From: CAZKCI01 sp964551475
GTDB lineage: Bacteria > Auribacterota > Erginobacteria > Erginobacterales > CAZKCI01
Length of the DNA stretch: 54,754 nucleotides
Direction: 5' to 3'
Assembly (NCBI GenBank): GCA_964551475.1
Contig: CAZKCI010000044.1
Span: 1 to 54,754, forward strand
The translations under genes and the position numbers were made by a program. Below the pieces are notes generated by a model. It made no database searches and was not told the origin of the DNA. It was given only the letters and a program-made list of their open reading frames with translations. Positions 1 to 12,500 of this stretch are shown in pieces; position 1 is the stretch's first letter, and the number at the start of each line of letters is the position of its first letter.

Positions 1-39
1 GATAACCCGACAGAAGGTCGGGGTCCCACAATCCATAAA

Positions 40-432
40 GGTTCTCTTCCGTTTCGTGTGGGTTGATTCGCGGATTCGGACGCCCCTTCGGGGCAGTTCA
101 TATATTGGCTCCGGATAACGCTAGTCGAAAGGTGAAGATAATCGGGATGGATACGTTCTGGAAGTTTTGGACAACTTGCGTCCGATCGGACAGAGAGTGT
201 CCAACTTTGCGCTATCAGGTTTGGACAACTCGCGTCCGATCGGACAGAGAGTGTCCAACTTTACGGTATCGGATTTGGACAACCCGTGTCCGATCGGACA
301 CGAGTTGTCCAAATGGGCTCTCTTTCATTTTGCGTGGATCGATGTTGGTGGAGAAAACGCCGCCGCCCCCCAAGAGGCGTTCGACTCTTAGCGACCGGTC
401 TGTGAATGACCCACACAAAATGGAAGAGAGCC
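40..432. mobile_element. MITE-like element derived from the ISL3-type IS
   Basis: The left end (40-63) is identical over 24 bp to the terminal inverted repeat of the intact ISL3 element at 51826-53153, starting GGTTCTCTTCCGTTTC. The right end (409-432) is its reverse complement with three mismatches. The 345 bp between the ends carry no transposase; open frames inside are short and run through repeats. The interior holds three palindromic units (166-313). No convincing target duplication is visible: 32-39 and 433-440 are only weakly alike. It is therefore a non-autonomous or decayed element that the resident transposase could in principle recognise. Confidence 0.75.
166..313. repeat. Three tandem 54-bp units, each a 40-bp palindrome
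   Basis: Units begin at 166, 220 and 274, giving an exact 54-bp period. Each starts TTTGGACAAC and is centred on the palindromic core GTCCGATCGGAC. The third unit (274-313) is a 40-bp inverted repeat with a single mismatched pair. The first two have more divergent right arms. They lie inside the MITE-like element. Confidence 0.9.
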
Positions 433-435
433 ACT

Positions 436-500
436 AAAAAAAATGAGGCATGGGGTGTGAGGTAGACCGTCAAGGCCGCCCCATACCCCATGCCTCATTT
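436..500 (-). terminator. Rho-independent terminator of the giant gene
   Basis: Read on the minus strand, a perfect 16-bp stem (485-500 with 441-456), extendable with two mismatches, is followed by a run of eight T (443-436). It lies 29 bases beyond the stop codon of the giant gene, and its base abuts the MITE-like element. Confidence 0.85.
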
Positions 501-508
501 ATTTTCCT

Positions 509-528
509 TCAGCCTTCAGTCTTCAGCC
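509..528 (-). repeat. Heptamer array GGCTGAA, at giant gene stop
   Basis: In the sense of the giant gene, the stop codon TAA is followed directly by GGCTGAAGACTGAAGGCTGA, a family B heptamer array. Other B arrays lie at 35745, 35883, 37053, 39068 and 51719. Confidence 0.8.
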
Positions 529-3500
529 TTATTCCCTCAGCAGGCTCATCGGCAGTTGGTTCCGCACGCCGATCCCGATCGTCGAGTGGCCGGCCTTCCA
601 GTGGATCCCTCCGGTGGGCGGAGAGTCCCAGTACATCGCCCGCTCCACCACGATCGGGACCCGGTCCTCGGTCTCGGCCACCTTGGAGGAGATCGCGGAC
701 GAGGAGATGACGTCGTTGACCCTCAGCGTATAGCGGGTGTGGGGAGGGATCGACCGGCGGACTTCGGTCTGGACGCCGAAGTCGCCCATGAAGGTGATCT
801 TCACCCGCGCCGTATCGGTCTGGTTGGGGTTGGCGATCATCAGGTACTCGTCGAAGATGGTGGTCGACCCTTCCGGGAGGAACCAGAGCGGGGCGGGGTG
901 GATGAGGCCGATCGTCCCGTGGCCGCCGGCCCAGTGGTAGCCGGCCGCGTCCCAGTAGGTCGCATGTTCGACGAAGATGTTGACGCCGTTGCGCGATTCC
1001 ACCTCCGCCGAGAAGCCGGGGACCGATCCCAGGATGAAGTTGGTCCAGATGGTGTAGCGGGAGTGCGGCGGGATGGTATGGTCGTGGATGGTCTCCTTCC
1101 CGCGATAGTCCATGAAGGTGACACGGACGTCGGCCGACTCGGTCAGCGAGGGGTTCTGGACCAGGATGAAGTGGTCGAAGATGTGCGTGGCCCCTTCCGG
1201 GATGTACCACTTGGTCGCGGTCTCGGTGATGCCCAGGCTCGCGTGCCCCTCGACCCACTCGATGTAGCGGGCGGGGTCCTCTTCCTCCCAGGTGTCCCAG
1301 TACATCGTCCGCTCCGCCGCCACCGGGATTCCGTTGAGGACGTCGACCGTGGTGGAAATCCCGGCCTGGGAACCCACCACATCGTTGGCGTAGACCGTCC
1401 AGTTGCTCCGAGGCCCCACGGACTTCTCGACCGTCCAGGTCTGGGCCTGCTCGTTCATGAAGGTCACGCGGACCTGGGAGGAGTTGAAGGGATCGGGGTT
1501 GAGGACGTGGATGAATGTGTCGAAGACGTGTGTGGCCCCCTCCGGCAGGTACCAGAAGAGGTTGGTGGTGTTGTTCCCCACCGAGTTGTTCCCTCCGCAC
1601 CAGGTGTAGCCGCCCGCGTCCCAGTACATCGAACGCTCGACCATGATGATCCGGTCGGTCGAGTCATAGATCATCATGGATATGGAATCGTTGGCCGCGC
1701 AGCCCGGCTTGCCGTTGACCTTGATCGTGTGGCGCGACTCGGGCGGGATGCGGATGTCCTCGCGGTAGAGCGGCCCGGTCTCGTCCACGTAGGTGATCTC
1801 CACCGGCGCGGTCTGGGTGGTGGGATTGGTCACCTGGACATACTCCTCGAAGTTGATCGTCTGGGAGACCCACGGCCCCGGGCGGATCTGGGTGGCCCCG
1901 GCGGCGAGATACCAATAGGCATAGGAGGGCGTCGGAGAGGGGGAGGGCGAGGCGGTCGGCGTGACGGTGATCGTCGGCGTGGGCGTCACCGACGGCGTGG
2001 GCGTCGTCCAGTAGGCCTGGAGATACTGGGTGGCCGTGGTATGCATGAACCAGTTGGACCACCAGGTCTGGTCGGGGCGCGTCCCCCAGGACCACTGCGC
2101 ATTGTACCAGGTGTTGTCGGGGAAGCCGGAGAGGGGCTGCCAGGCGCCGGAGGAGTAGCCGATGCTGTAGTAAGTGTTCGGTGTGTGCAGGATGAGATAG
2201 CTGTGTCGCAAGGGGTCGCGGTAGTAGAAGTCGATCTGGAAGGGCGTGGGCGACGGCGAGGGGCCGTGTATCGGCGTCGGCCAGCAGGACTCCAGCCACT
2301 GGGTCGCGCTGGTGTGCATGAACCATCCCGACCAGCAGGTCAGAGTCCCGAATGTCCACTGGGCGTTGTAGCGCATGTCGTCGGGCATCCCGAAGATCTC
2401 CTGCCAGGTGTCGGTGGCCCAGCCGATGGAGTAATAGGTGTCCGGTGTCCAGAGGTAGAGGAAGGAGGAGTTGGCCAGGTCGCGATAGTAGAAATCGATC
2501 TGGAAGGGTGTCGGCGTGGGGGTCTTGTACCCGTAAGGGGTAGGGGAGGGAGTGGGCGTCTTGAAGTTGTAGGGGGTAGGCGTGGCGGTTTTGTAGCCCT
2601 CGGGAGTCAGCGTTGCGGTCGGACCGATGGGTGTCGGCGGCGGCGACACGGGAGGCGGCGTCATCGGCGTCGGCGTCGGCGTCGGCATCCGGGGGGTCGG
2701 GCCGTGCGGCGTGATCGGCGGCGGCGTCATCGGAGTCACCGTGGGCGACGGTGTCGCCGAGCGGCTCGGCACGACGGTCGGCGTAACAGACGGTGTGGGC
2801 GAGGGCGTGGCGGTCGCGGTCGGCGACGGCGTCGGCGTCACTGTCGGCGACGGCGTAGGGGAGGGCTGGGCGAGGGGCTCGTGGACGCCGATTTCAAAAG
2901 CCTGCTGGGGGGGGAGGATGATCGGATTCAGGGGCCCCGGGCAGACGGTCTGGGGACGGCTGGTCCCGTCCAAATCGTAGCCTCCGGCCTTGGGGTAGTC
3001 CCCGATGCAGAGCAGCGGGGAAGTCCAGTGGATGTGGTAGTTCCCCGCGGACTGGTTGGTGAAGACCGGGTCGGCCGAGAGGTTGCCGTTGACGCCCGCG
3101 TAGTCACCGTCTTCGATGTCGCAGTAGCGGACCATGCCGGTCTGGGTACCGAAGAGCTCGTCCCCGTTCGACCAGAGGATGGTGTTGGCGAGGGCGACTT
3201 GGTCCTCGGGAGCGGCGAGGTAGACGCCGCCCTGATCGTCAGTCCCGCGGTTGTCGGCGATGGTGCAGTTGACGATGTCGGGATAAGCGAAGTTGGAGCA
3301 GTAGATCGCGCCGCCGAAGCCGGCCGGCCCGGTCGCGGTGTTGAAGGCGATGATGCAGTTCGAGATGAAGGGGGAGGAGGCGTAGCAGAGAATCCCCGCT
3401 CCGGGGCCTTCGACCGAAGCGTTCCGGATGGTGAACCCGTCCACCAGGGCGTTGACCACCCCGTTGAAGATCAGGCCCCGCCCGCCTGAGGCGTCGAGGA

Positions 3501-6500
3501 TGGTGGCGGCGGCGTACTCGCCCAGGAGCGAGAGTCCCTCCTTCATCACCAGGTTCTTCTCCGCGTAGGTCCCCGGTCGGACCAGGATCACGCGCGGAGG
3601 ATAGGACTGCGGGCTGTAGGCGGCGATCGCCGCTCCGATCGAGGTGTAGTCGGCCCAGCCGCTCTGGGCCACGACCACGGTCTGGGGCGACCAGGATTCG
3701 GTGGGGTCGGTGTCGAAGCGGTACTCCATCCAGTTGTTCACACGGTCGTCGTCGGGGTCTCCACCCGCCCCGTTGACCAAAAAGTAGAAGCCGTCGTCGC
3801 AAGGGTCGAGGAGGTAGTCATTCTCCCAACCGTCCGGCATCCCGTCGTTGTCGGAGTCCCAGTCGAGGAGGTTGACGATCCCGTCCCCGTCCCAATCGTA
3901 GTTCCAGGTCGTGTGGGCGCCCGACGGGAAGAGGAGGTTGTGCTGGATGTTCCAGTAGTCGACCTCCTCGCCGTCGCCACCCAGACCGTCGGCGTCGGTA
4001 TCGAAAGCTCCCGGATCGGTCAGATAATAGTAAACCTCCAGGCCGTCAATCAGGGCGTCGGTGTCGGAGTCGCCGTCTATCACGTTGACCAGGTAGTCCC
4101 CATCGTCGTCGGAGTCCCAGCGGTGAGGGTTGTTCGGGTTGTCCGGCCAGACAGTGTCATGGATCGTGTTCCAGTAGGACACCTCGTCCGAATCGGTAAG
4201 GCGGTCGAAGTCGGTGTCGGCGTTCAGGGGATCGGTCAGGTAGTAATACTCCTGGCTATTGATCAGCCCGTCCGGCTCCTGGTCGAGTGCGGGGTTCTGC
4301 CCGGTCGCGCCGAAGTAGCTCATCTCCCACCAGTCGGGGAGCGTGTTGTAGTCAAGGTCGACGAACTCGTCGGTCCCGATGTCGTAGTAGTTCCTCCCCG
4401 GAATGCCGAGACCGATGGCTGGAACAGACAGGTAGTTCCAGCGGGGGTCGCCCTCGAAATCCCGGATCATCGTCCGCCAGGAATGGCCGGCGTTGATCGC
4501 GGGCGAGGCGGCGTTTACGTGCAGATATTTCTGGGGATCGAGGGGGGCGCTGTAGCGGTGGTAGAAGTTCGGCTCGAGCGAGATGTTCCCGTTGAAGCCG
4601 GCCCCGTCCCCATCCTCGATGTCGCAGGCGAAGAGCTGGTTCCAGGCAACTCCCTGGAGGTCGTCCCCGTTTCCCCAGAGGATGGTGTTGTAGATCAGCG
4701 GGATCCCGCTAGCGACGTAGATCCCCCCGTAGTTGTTGTAGCCGGTGTTCCCCACGATCGCGCAGTCGGCGATCAGGGGCGAGGAGTTGACGGCGAGATT
4801 CATCGCCCCGCCCCGTCCGGTGCCGGCGCTGACGTTCCGGTAGAGGACCAAGTTGGAGAGCGTGGGGCTGGAGTTGGAGAGGTAGATGCCCGCCCCGGGG
4901 CCGCTGACCCGGCAGTTGCGGATGACGAACGAGTCGATCTTCGCGATGCCGACGTTGAAAATGATGAAGCCCCGTCCCAAGCTCTGGCCGTCCAGGATGG
5001 GCATCCGCGGATGGGTCCCGAAGAGGGCGATCCGGTCCCGCTCCAGCTCCAGGTTGCGCTCGTAGTAGACGCCGGAGGTCGCGAGGAGGATCACTGGGAC
5101 GGAGGTTCCGTTCGCCCAGTCCAGGCCGTTTTCCAGGGAGGTGAAGGCGTTGGGCCAGGAGGTCCCGTTGCCGGCGCCGGTCGCGAGGCGATCGATGTAG
5201 CGGGTGATCGGCGAGGCGGGGTCGACTGGGCTGGTCCCGAAGTAGTATTCCTCGACGTTGTTCAGGCGGTCGCCGTCGGGGTCGCCCACGCCGCCGTTCG
5301 AGATCTCGAACTGGCCGTAATCGGCCGGGTCGAGCCCGTAGAAGACCTCCCAGCCGTCGGGACAGCCGTCGCCGTCGGAGTCGGGATCGAGGAGGTTGAC
5401 CAGTCCGTTCCCCCCGCCGTAGTTGATGTCGTCGTCCCAGCGCGCCCAGGAGTGGCTGTTCCAGTAGGCGACCTCGCTCCCGTCGTTGAAGTTGGCGTTG
5501 TAGCCGTCGTCATCGGTGTCCGGGTCGAGCGGGTCGGATGTGAGCGTCGAGTAGGGGCTGTTGGTGTAGTAGTAGATCTCCCATCCGTCCAGGAGGCCGT
5601 CGTAGTCGGTGTCGGGGTCGAGGGCGTTGGTCCCATAGTCGACCTCCTCCCCGTCGCTGAAGGCGTCGAAGTCGGTGTCCGGGTTGGCCGGGTTGGTGTA
5701 GTAGTAGTATTCATCGATGTTGATCAAGCCGTCCTCATCGGTGTCGAACTGGTAACCTTCACCCAGGTGTCCGAAGTAGACATTCTCCCAGTAGTCGGGG
5801 AGGTAATCCATGTCCTGGTCTACGTATTCGTCGGCCCCGATGTCGTAGTAGGCAAATGGCCCTCCTCCCGCGTCGGGCACGAGCGGGTCGTCCCAGCGCC
5901 CCTCCTGGTCGTAGTCGAGCAGGGGGACTGTCCCGCCGGACCAGCCCCGGTTAATGTTGGGTGAGAAACCGTACATGTTCGAGACCAGGTGGAGGTCGTA
6001 GATGAACTCGCGGTTCCCCCACCAGGCGATCTTGTAAAAGCGGGGGTTGCGGCTCAGGCTGTTCAGGTCCTGGAAGGAAGCGGCCTGCCAGTCGGCCAGT
6101 GTGGGGCGGATTCCTCCCCAGTCTCCGACCGCGGCGCCTTCGCTGGCGTAGAGGTTGTCCCAGTTGGTCGAGGTGGTCGGCTGGCTGGTCCCGTCCGCTC
6201 CCAGGCAAGTCTGGCCCGTCCCGGCCGACCAGAGGCTGTTGTTGTTGAGGAGGGTCGCCGTGGAGGAGGAGAGGTAGATGCCATAAGACCCGTTTCCGTA
6301 GGCGGAGTTGTTGAGGACCCAGCTCGTCGCCGCGCCGTTGAGGAGAATCCCGTACTGGGTATTGAGCCAGGTGAATGTGTTCTGGATCCGGTTGGAGAAG
6401 CCGGTTGTTTCGAATCCGGCGACTCCGTTCTCATAGGCGGAGCAGGAGTTGGCCGTGTTGTGGTCTCCTTCGAGCAGGAGCCCTGACCCGCCCGCGCCGG

Positions 6501-9500
6501 TGAAGTCGATCCCCTGGACCAGGAAATAGCTGCCCTGGACATCGAGAAGAGAAGAAACCGCCCCGTCGCCCGAGATCACTGGGCGCCCGTTGTAGTCCTG
6601 GATGACGATGGGCATGGCCGCCGTCCCGGAGTGGACGTCGGTGACCACGATCGGGGCGGTGAGGCCGTCCCACGCGCCGGCGGTGTTGACGTAGATCCGG
6701 TCTCCCTGCTCCAGCGTGTAGCTGTCGAGAACGTCCCTGAACTCCTCGGGGTTGTTGACGATGAAGACCGCGGCGGTCCGGAATGTCCACCAGGAGCCGG
6801 GGGCGTCGGTGTCGCCGAAAAAGGCGGAGACGTTGGGCAGGTCGGCCGTGTCCCGGGCCTGGACTTGCCAGTAGTACCAGGTCCGGTTGTCCAGGCCGCT
6901 CACGGGCCAGGCGGCCTGAGCCAACCAGCCGGAATTGATGGAGGAGGAGGAAGAGAAGGAGGGCGAGGTATCTAGGCGGAAGTAATAGGGAGAGGAGTGG
7001 AGGCCGGCGAGGGCGTCGATCGCGCTGGCCGCTGTCAATGTCAGGCTTACGTCGTGGCCGACGGAACCGTTAGCCGGGGAGATGCAGCCGACGTTGACCG
7101 GAGGGCTGTTGTCGATGATGAAGCGCCCGCTGGAACTCGAGACCCCCGGATCGGAGTCGTCAGCCACGCGGACCTGGTAGGTGGCTCCATCGGGGGAGGC
7201 GGAGGTGTCCCAGGAGGGAAAGGTGAGAGCGTCCCAGGCGATCCCGGCGGCGATCGAAGACCACGCCGATCCATCGATCGAATAGGAGAGGTTGACCGTG
7301 TCCCCTCCGCCCCAGCCTTCCCCGACCGGAAGCCAGGCGAGGTCGTGTTCGCCGCTCCACTTCTCGTTCCCGGCCGCCCCCCCGTAGGGATTGATCAGGA
7401 AGAGAGAATCGAGCGAGGATCGGGAAGCCTCGGCGGTTCCGCCGTAAGCTCCCTGGTTGATCCTTCGCCCGTTCGGCTCGGTTTCCAGCCCGTAGTCGTC
7501 ATAGGGGCTTCCGGAATTCAGGGAAGGGCTTTCGGCGGCGTCGGCCGTCCAGGACCCGAAATGATAGGAGCCTTCGGTGGACTCGGGATGAAAATCGTCG
7601 TCCGCGCCGTTCCGCCCGCCCAGGATCCCGTCCGCGCCGGAGGGGTTCGCAAAAAGGGGATCGGCGCTCAGGCTGTGGGAGTCCCGGCGGCTGGCGATCT
7701 GCCACTCACCCAGGGTGAAGTGCGCCCCCCCCCACCATCCGACTCCGCCCCCCGCGTTGGTGTAGATGTTATTGAAGTCGGAGAAATGGCCGGAGGTGTT
7801 GAGGAAATAGAAACCGTACCCCGTCCCCGTCGCCCAGGCGGTGTTGTTCTGAACCGTACAGTTGGGCGCGTCGATGGTGAGCTCGCGGACGATGTTCCCG
7901 TAGAATGTGTTGTTCCGGACCGCCGCCGGCTGTCCGCTGAATCCGGCGCCGCTCAGGAGGTTGGCGTAGACCAGGTTGTTTCGGAACACGGCGGAAGAGT
8001 TGGAGAAGGTGGCCCCGGATCTCATGTTGGAATAGATCGCGTTGCCGTCGACACTGGCCGCATTTGAATCGGAGATAACCAGGCCCGCGAAGTTGAGGAA
8101 GACGGTATTTCCGTTGACGGAGAGGCCCGGGCAGCCGGTAACCTGGACGCCGGCATAGTTGGTCCCGATCCCCTGGTATCCGTAGTTTTTTTCGATCCTA
8201 TTTCCGGACAGGGCGAGGCCGGCGCAGTTGTCAAATTGAATTCCGCTGGCGATGTTCCCGGAAACAACGCTGTCGGCGATGGTGAAGTAGGAGCCGCCCA
8301 GTCCCCGAATCCCGGCCCCGCCTCCGGTCGCCGCCCCGGCGCCGCTCTGCCCGTTCCATTCGATGGCTGAATTCCCGAGCAGGATATGGCTGGCGTTCTC
8401 GGATCGGACCCCGTAGTCCAGGTTGTCGGCCAGTGTCAAACTTTCCAGGTCCAGATATTGGGCCCGGTTCAGATAAAGCCCGGTGTTGATGGCGGCATTC
8501 CCCGGCAGGAGCGAACGGTTGGGCGATCCGACCAGGGAGACCGCCGCGGCCGCGCCCCCGGAGTCGGGAAGCCCGATCTCGACTGTGGCCGCGAGCGGGT
8601 AGATCCCGGTGTCGATAAAGACGGTATCCCCCGGCTCCAGGTTCGCCAGGTCGATCAGATTATTCAGAGTTCGCTTGGGGCGGTTGGGCAGAGCCCCGCT
8701 GTAAGAATCACTCCCCGTGGCGCTGGTATAGACATCGCCTACGAGGCTGGTGTCGTTGACCCAGTAGTTCGTCCCCGGCGCCCCGGGAGAACGGGAGGCT
8801 TGGTAGGTGTTCCCGTAGGCCCCCAGGTTGATCCGCCCCCCCTTGGGGGAGGATTCGTAGGCGCAAGAGAAGGAGGGATCGCCCGCGTCAATGCAGGGCC
8901 AGGTTAGGTTGTCGTCGCTGTCGGTCCACGTCGCCCAGGCAACCCAGCGCCCGGCCGGGCTTTGCAAATGGTAGTCCCCGGCGACGGGAGCGAAGAGGGG
9001 GTCCAAACTCAAACTGCTGCCGTCCTGGAGGGAGGCCGCCCTCCAGGATGCCAGGTCGGTGATATCCCCGCCCCAATAGCCCAGGAAAGCCGGGGCGGGC
9101 CCCAGGAGGTCGTTGTAGTCGGAGACGAAACCGTTCTGGCTCGCCCCGTCAACGTAGATCCCATACGCGCTGGTCGCCGCCGCCCAGAGGATATTGTTGC
9201 GCAGATAGCTATGGGGGGCGCTCTGGCAGATGATTTCTCCCAGGCCGTTGTTATAAGAGGTGGCATTGACCACACGGTTCCCCTCGCCCCCGTCCAGTGT
9301 CGTGCCCGCCCCGGCGTTGGCATCGAGGACGAAGTTGAGGAGGGTGTTGGCGTTTCCCGTGATCAAGCAGCCATCGCCCCCATTGCCCCACGAGCGTCCG
9401 CGGCGAACGGTGTTATTATCCCCCGGGACGAGCAGACCCGCCCCCGTGGCCCGGGTGAAGCTGATGTTGTCGATCTCGATGAAATCCCCGTCCAGAACCA

Positions 9501-12500
9501 GGCAGTTGCCGATCAGGTTGCTCCCATCCAGGATCACCCCCGCGCCGGTCCCCGCGATGCGGACCGGGGAGTAGCTCGACCCCGAGTCCGGCGCGGAAAC
9601 CGCCAGGGGAGAGGCGAGGACATAGGTCCCGGGACTGACGTATATGGTGTCCCCGGGTTCGAGATCCCGGTTGGCCAGGATCCAGCGCAGGCCGGTGGTG
9701 GCGCTCTCGATATTAAGGGCCTGATGGACGGCGGAGGTGGAGAAGACCCCGTAGCCGCCGGTGTCGGCGGAAAACCCGCAGAAGACGCTTTCGTTGAAGA
9801 TCTCGTCCCGGGCTTTCACCCGCCAGTAGTATGTTGTCCCGGAGGACAGGCTGGGTGTCCACATGGACCAGGGGACCCAGCCGGAGTTGATCAGCCCCGG
9901 CGAGGCGAAGGCCGGCGAGGTGGCGACCTGGAAGTAATAGGGGAGGGGGTGGAGCCCGACCAGGGCGTCTCCGGCGTTCAGCGCCCTCAGGGGGACATAC
10001 GCCGGCAGCCCCGTATCCGCATTTTCGGGCAGGAAACAACCCACGCTAAACGGGGAGGTGTTGTCGATGGTGAAGGTCCCGGACCCGGCCCGGAGGCCGT
10101 CCGGCTCCCGGACCGAGATTTGGTAGTTGGATCCGTCGCCGGCCGCGGACAAGGTGGACCAGTTCGCATAGAGCTGGCTGGGATATGTTTCGGTGGCGAT
10201 GGTGAAAAATGAGGTTCCGTTCGTGGTGTATTCCACTATCAGGATATCCCCCGGTACCCAGGCTTCTCCTACCGCCAGCCAGCGGATATCGTGGATCCCG
10301 TTCCACTTTTCCCCGCCGACCGGCTCTACCATCGCCAGTGTCTTGAGGTCGGCCAGGGAAGCCTGGGAAGTGCCCCCGTAAGACCCGATGTTGATGCGCC
10401 CTCCGTTGGGCTCCGGCTCGAGCGTGTAATCGCTGCCGGCGGGTTGGAAGACCCGGGTCCCGGCCGGGAAGGTCGCGTCCACGTCGGAGGCTCCGACCAA
10501 AAGATTTCCGGCCTTCCCGGTGTAGGAGGTGAAGTCACCTTGGATGTCCGCGGTATCGGTCTGGTCGAGGAAGTTGGAGGCGTCGGTGAGCTCCAGGAAG
10601 GTGGAGGAGGGAGAGATCGGCTGGGCGAGGTAGGAGTCGGCGGTGTAGATCTGGCCCAGGTTCAGGCCGGGGCTGGCGCTGAAGTCGGGTGTCCAGAGGC
10701 CGTCGTGGTAGCTTCCGAGCGGGGACTGGAGATGGAAATCGCCGTTTCCGGGATCGACGAACATCGGGTTGAAGTTGAGGCTGGCTCCATCCTGACCGCT
10801 CGCTGTCTTCCACTGGTCGAAGGTCGTTCTTTTTCCTAGCCAATAGCCGATGTCCGCCCCGCCGGTGGCATAGAGGATGTTATAGTTGGAGGAGGGCTGG
10901 CCGAGGGAATCGACGTAGATGGCATACGCGCCTGTTTGGGTCGCCCAGAGAACGTTGTTGGCGATGATGTTGCCCTTGGATGGGGACGACACCTTGAGTT
11001 CGCCGCCATTCTGGTAGCAGGTGTTGTTTATGACCATGCTGTTGGGACACTCATTCTCCAGGAAGATCCCAGAACTGGTGTTGCCATAGGCGGTGTTGTG
11101 GGCGACAGTCGGTCTGCTCGATCCGGAAACATACAATCCCGGTCCCGCGTTAGAGTAAACCGTGTTCCCAGTAATGACACCTCGATTGCAGGCATTGATG
11201 GACATCCCGCGCGCGTTTCCCAGCGCGGTATTGTTCTGGAAAAATCCTCCTTGAACCAGCCCGGCGTATAGCCCCGTCCCCTGGTTGGATTCAATGCGGT
11301 TATCGCTCACGAGGTTATTGCCGGAGAGGTTGTAGAGATATGCCCCTCTTCCGAGATTTGCGAAGGCCGTGTTGCCTCGCAGGGTGGCCGAGATCAAGTT
11401 GATCAGACTGAAACCGTCAGAACTGTTGTGACTGGCAATATTGTCCTCCAGGAGTGCTCCTCTTCCTCCCCAGAGGTAGACCCCCGAACCGAAGTTGTAG
11501 GACAGGACATTCCCTTTCAGGATGAGATAGGAACCATTGGCGTTGACGGCATTGGCGCCGCTTCCCCTGATGATTGAGTTGCTGACGGCGCAGCTGGGGG
11601 AACTGGCTATGGACAGGGCGTTCCCGGAGGCGTTGAAAATCCAGATCCGGTCCAGGCTGATGTAGCTTTTATCCGCGATGGACAAGCATGTAGAGAGAAC
11701 TCCCTCGATGTCCAGGATGGAGGTGTAGGGTGATCCGGCGATGGTGATCGGTTGACCCGCAGTTCCCGCGGCGGGAACGCTGATGGTCGAGGTGGTCGAG
11801 TAAAGGCCGGTATCGACATAGACAGTGTCCCCCGGGAGCATCGTGTGGTTGGTGAATACCGCCCTGAGGGAGCTAAGGGGTGAAGCGGGGCTCATCCCGT
11901 CGTGGTCCGGCCAGGGAAGGCCTCCGGTGGAGCAGTAGTAGTCCCATTCCGTGTCGGCGTCGTTGACATAGAAGTTGCGTCCGGACAGGGAAGGGGCGCG
12001 GGAGGCCTGGACGGTATTGCCGTAAGCTCCCAGGTTGATCCTCCCCCCGTTGGGAGCCGACTCCAGTGCGTAGATGGAGAAGGGGCTGCCCTGGTCAACG
12101 CCGGGAGAGGTCTGGGTATCGGTCGTCCAGCTTCCGCCGTCCCAGCGCCCACCCGTGGATAGGAGGTGGAAATCGTCCGGACCGGGGGCGAAGAGGGGAT
12201 TGCGGTTAATACTGCTTTGGTCCTGGAAGCTGGCTCCCTTCCAGTCGGCGAAGGCGGCCTGGGTGGCGGAGTTCCAATAACCGATCGCTCCGCCGGAGGA
12301 GGAGTAAAGATCGTTGTAATCGGAGGAGAATTCGACTTGGCTCTCGCTGTCCACCCAAAGGGCGATCCTGCCTGCTCCGGAAGCCCAGAGGATATTGTTG
12401 AGGATCGAACAGTCGGCGGAGCCGACCCGATGGTAAGGAGCGGCCGGGACCTGGTCTTCCAGGAAAACCTCCCTGGTCCCGTTCCGGGCGCAGGTGTTGC

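Noticed and set aside
5..22. Short hairpin CCCGAC-AGAAG-GTCGGG at the window start
   Set aside because: The stem is only 6 bp with no T-run and no gene in view, so calling it a terminator is not supported.
166..313. A CRISPR array
   Set aside because: Units are contiguous 54-bp near-identical copies without variable spacers, and each is palindromic throughout.
63..437. Small open frames in the first 440 bases
   Set aside because: They run through the palindromic 54-bp units and the IS-like ends; the repeated WTTRVRSD pattern is only a translation of the repeat.
490..3489. Open frame of 999 codons on the plus strand
   Set aside because: It is antisense to the 3' part of the giant gene, whose signal peptide, domains and terminator are clear. 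The product is low-complexity Arg/Gly/Val-rich, as expected from GC-rich third positions and the Asp-rich and Pro/Thr-rich repeats.
3913..5964. Other long plus-strand frames across the giant gene
   Set aside because: They are shadows of the calcium-repeat and beta-helix coding sequence in a GC-rich gene; no start signals or domain patterns are seen.
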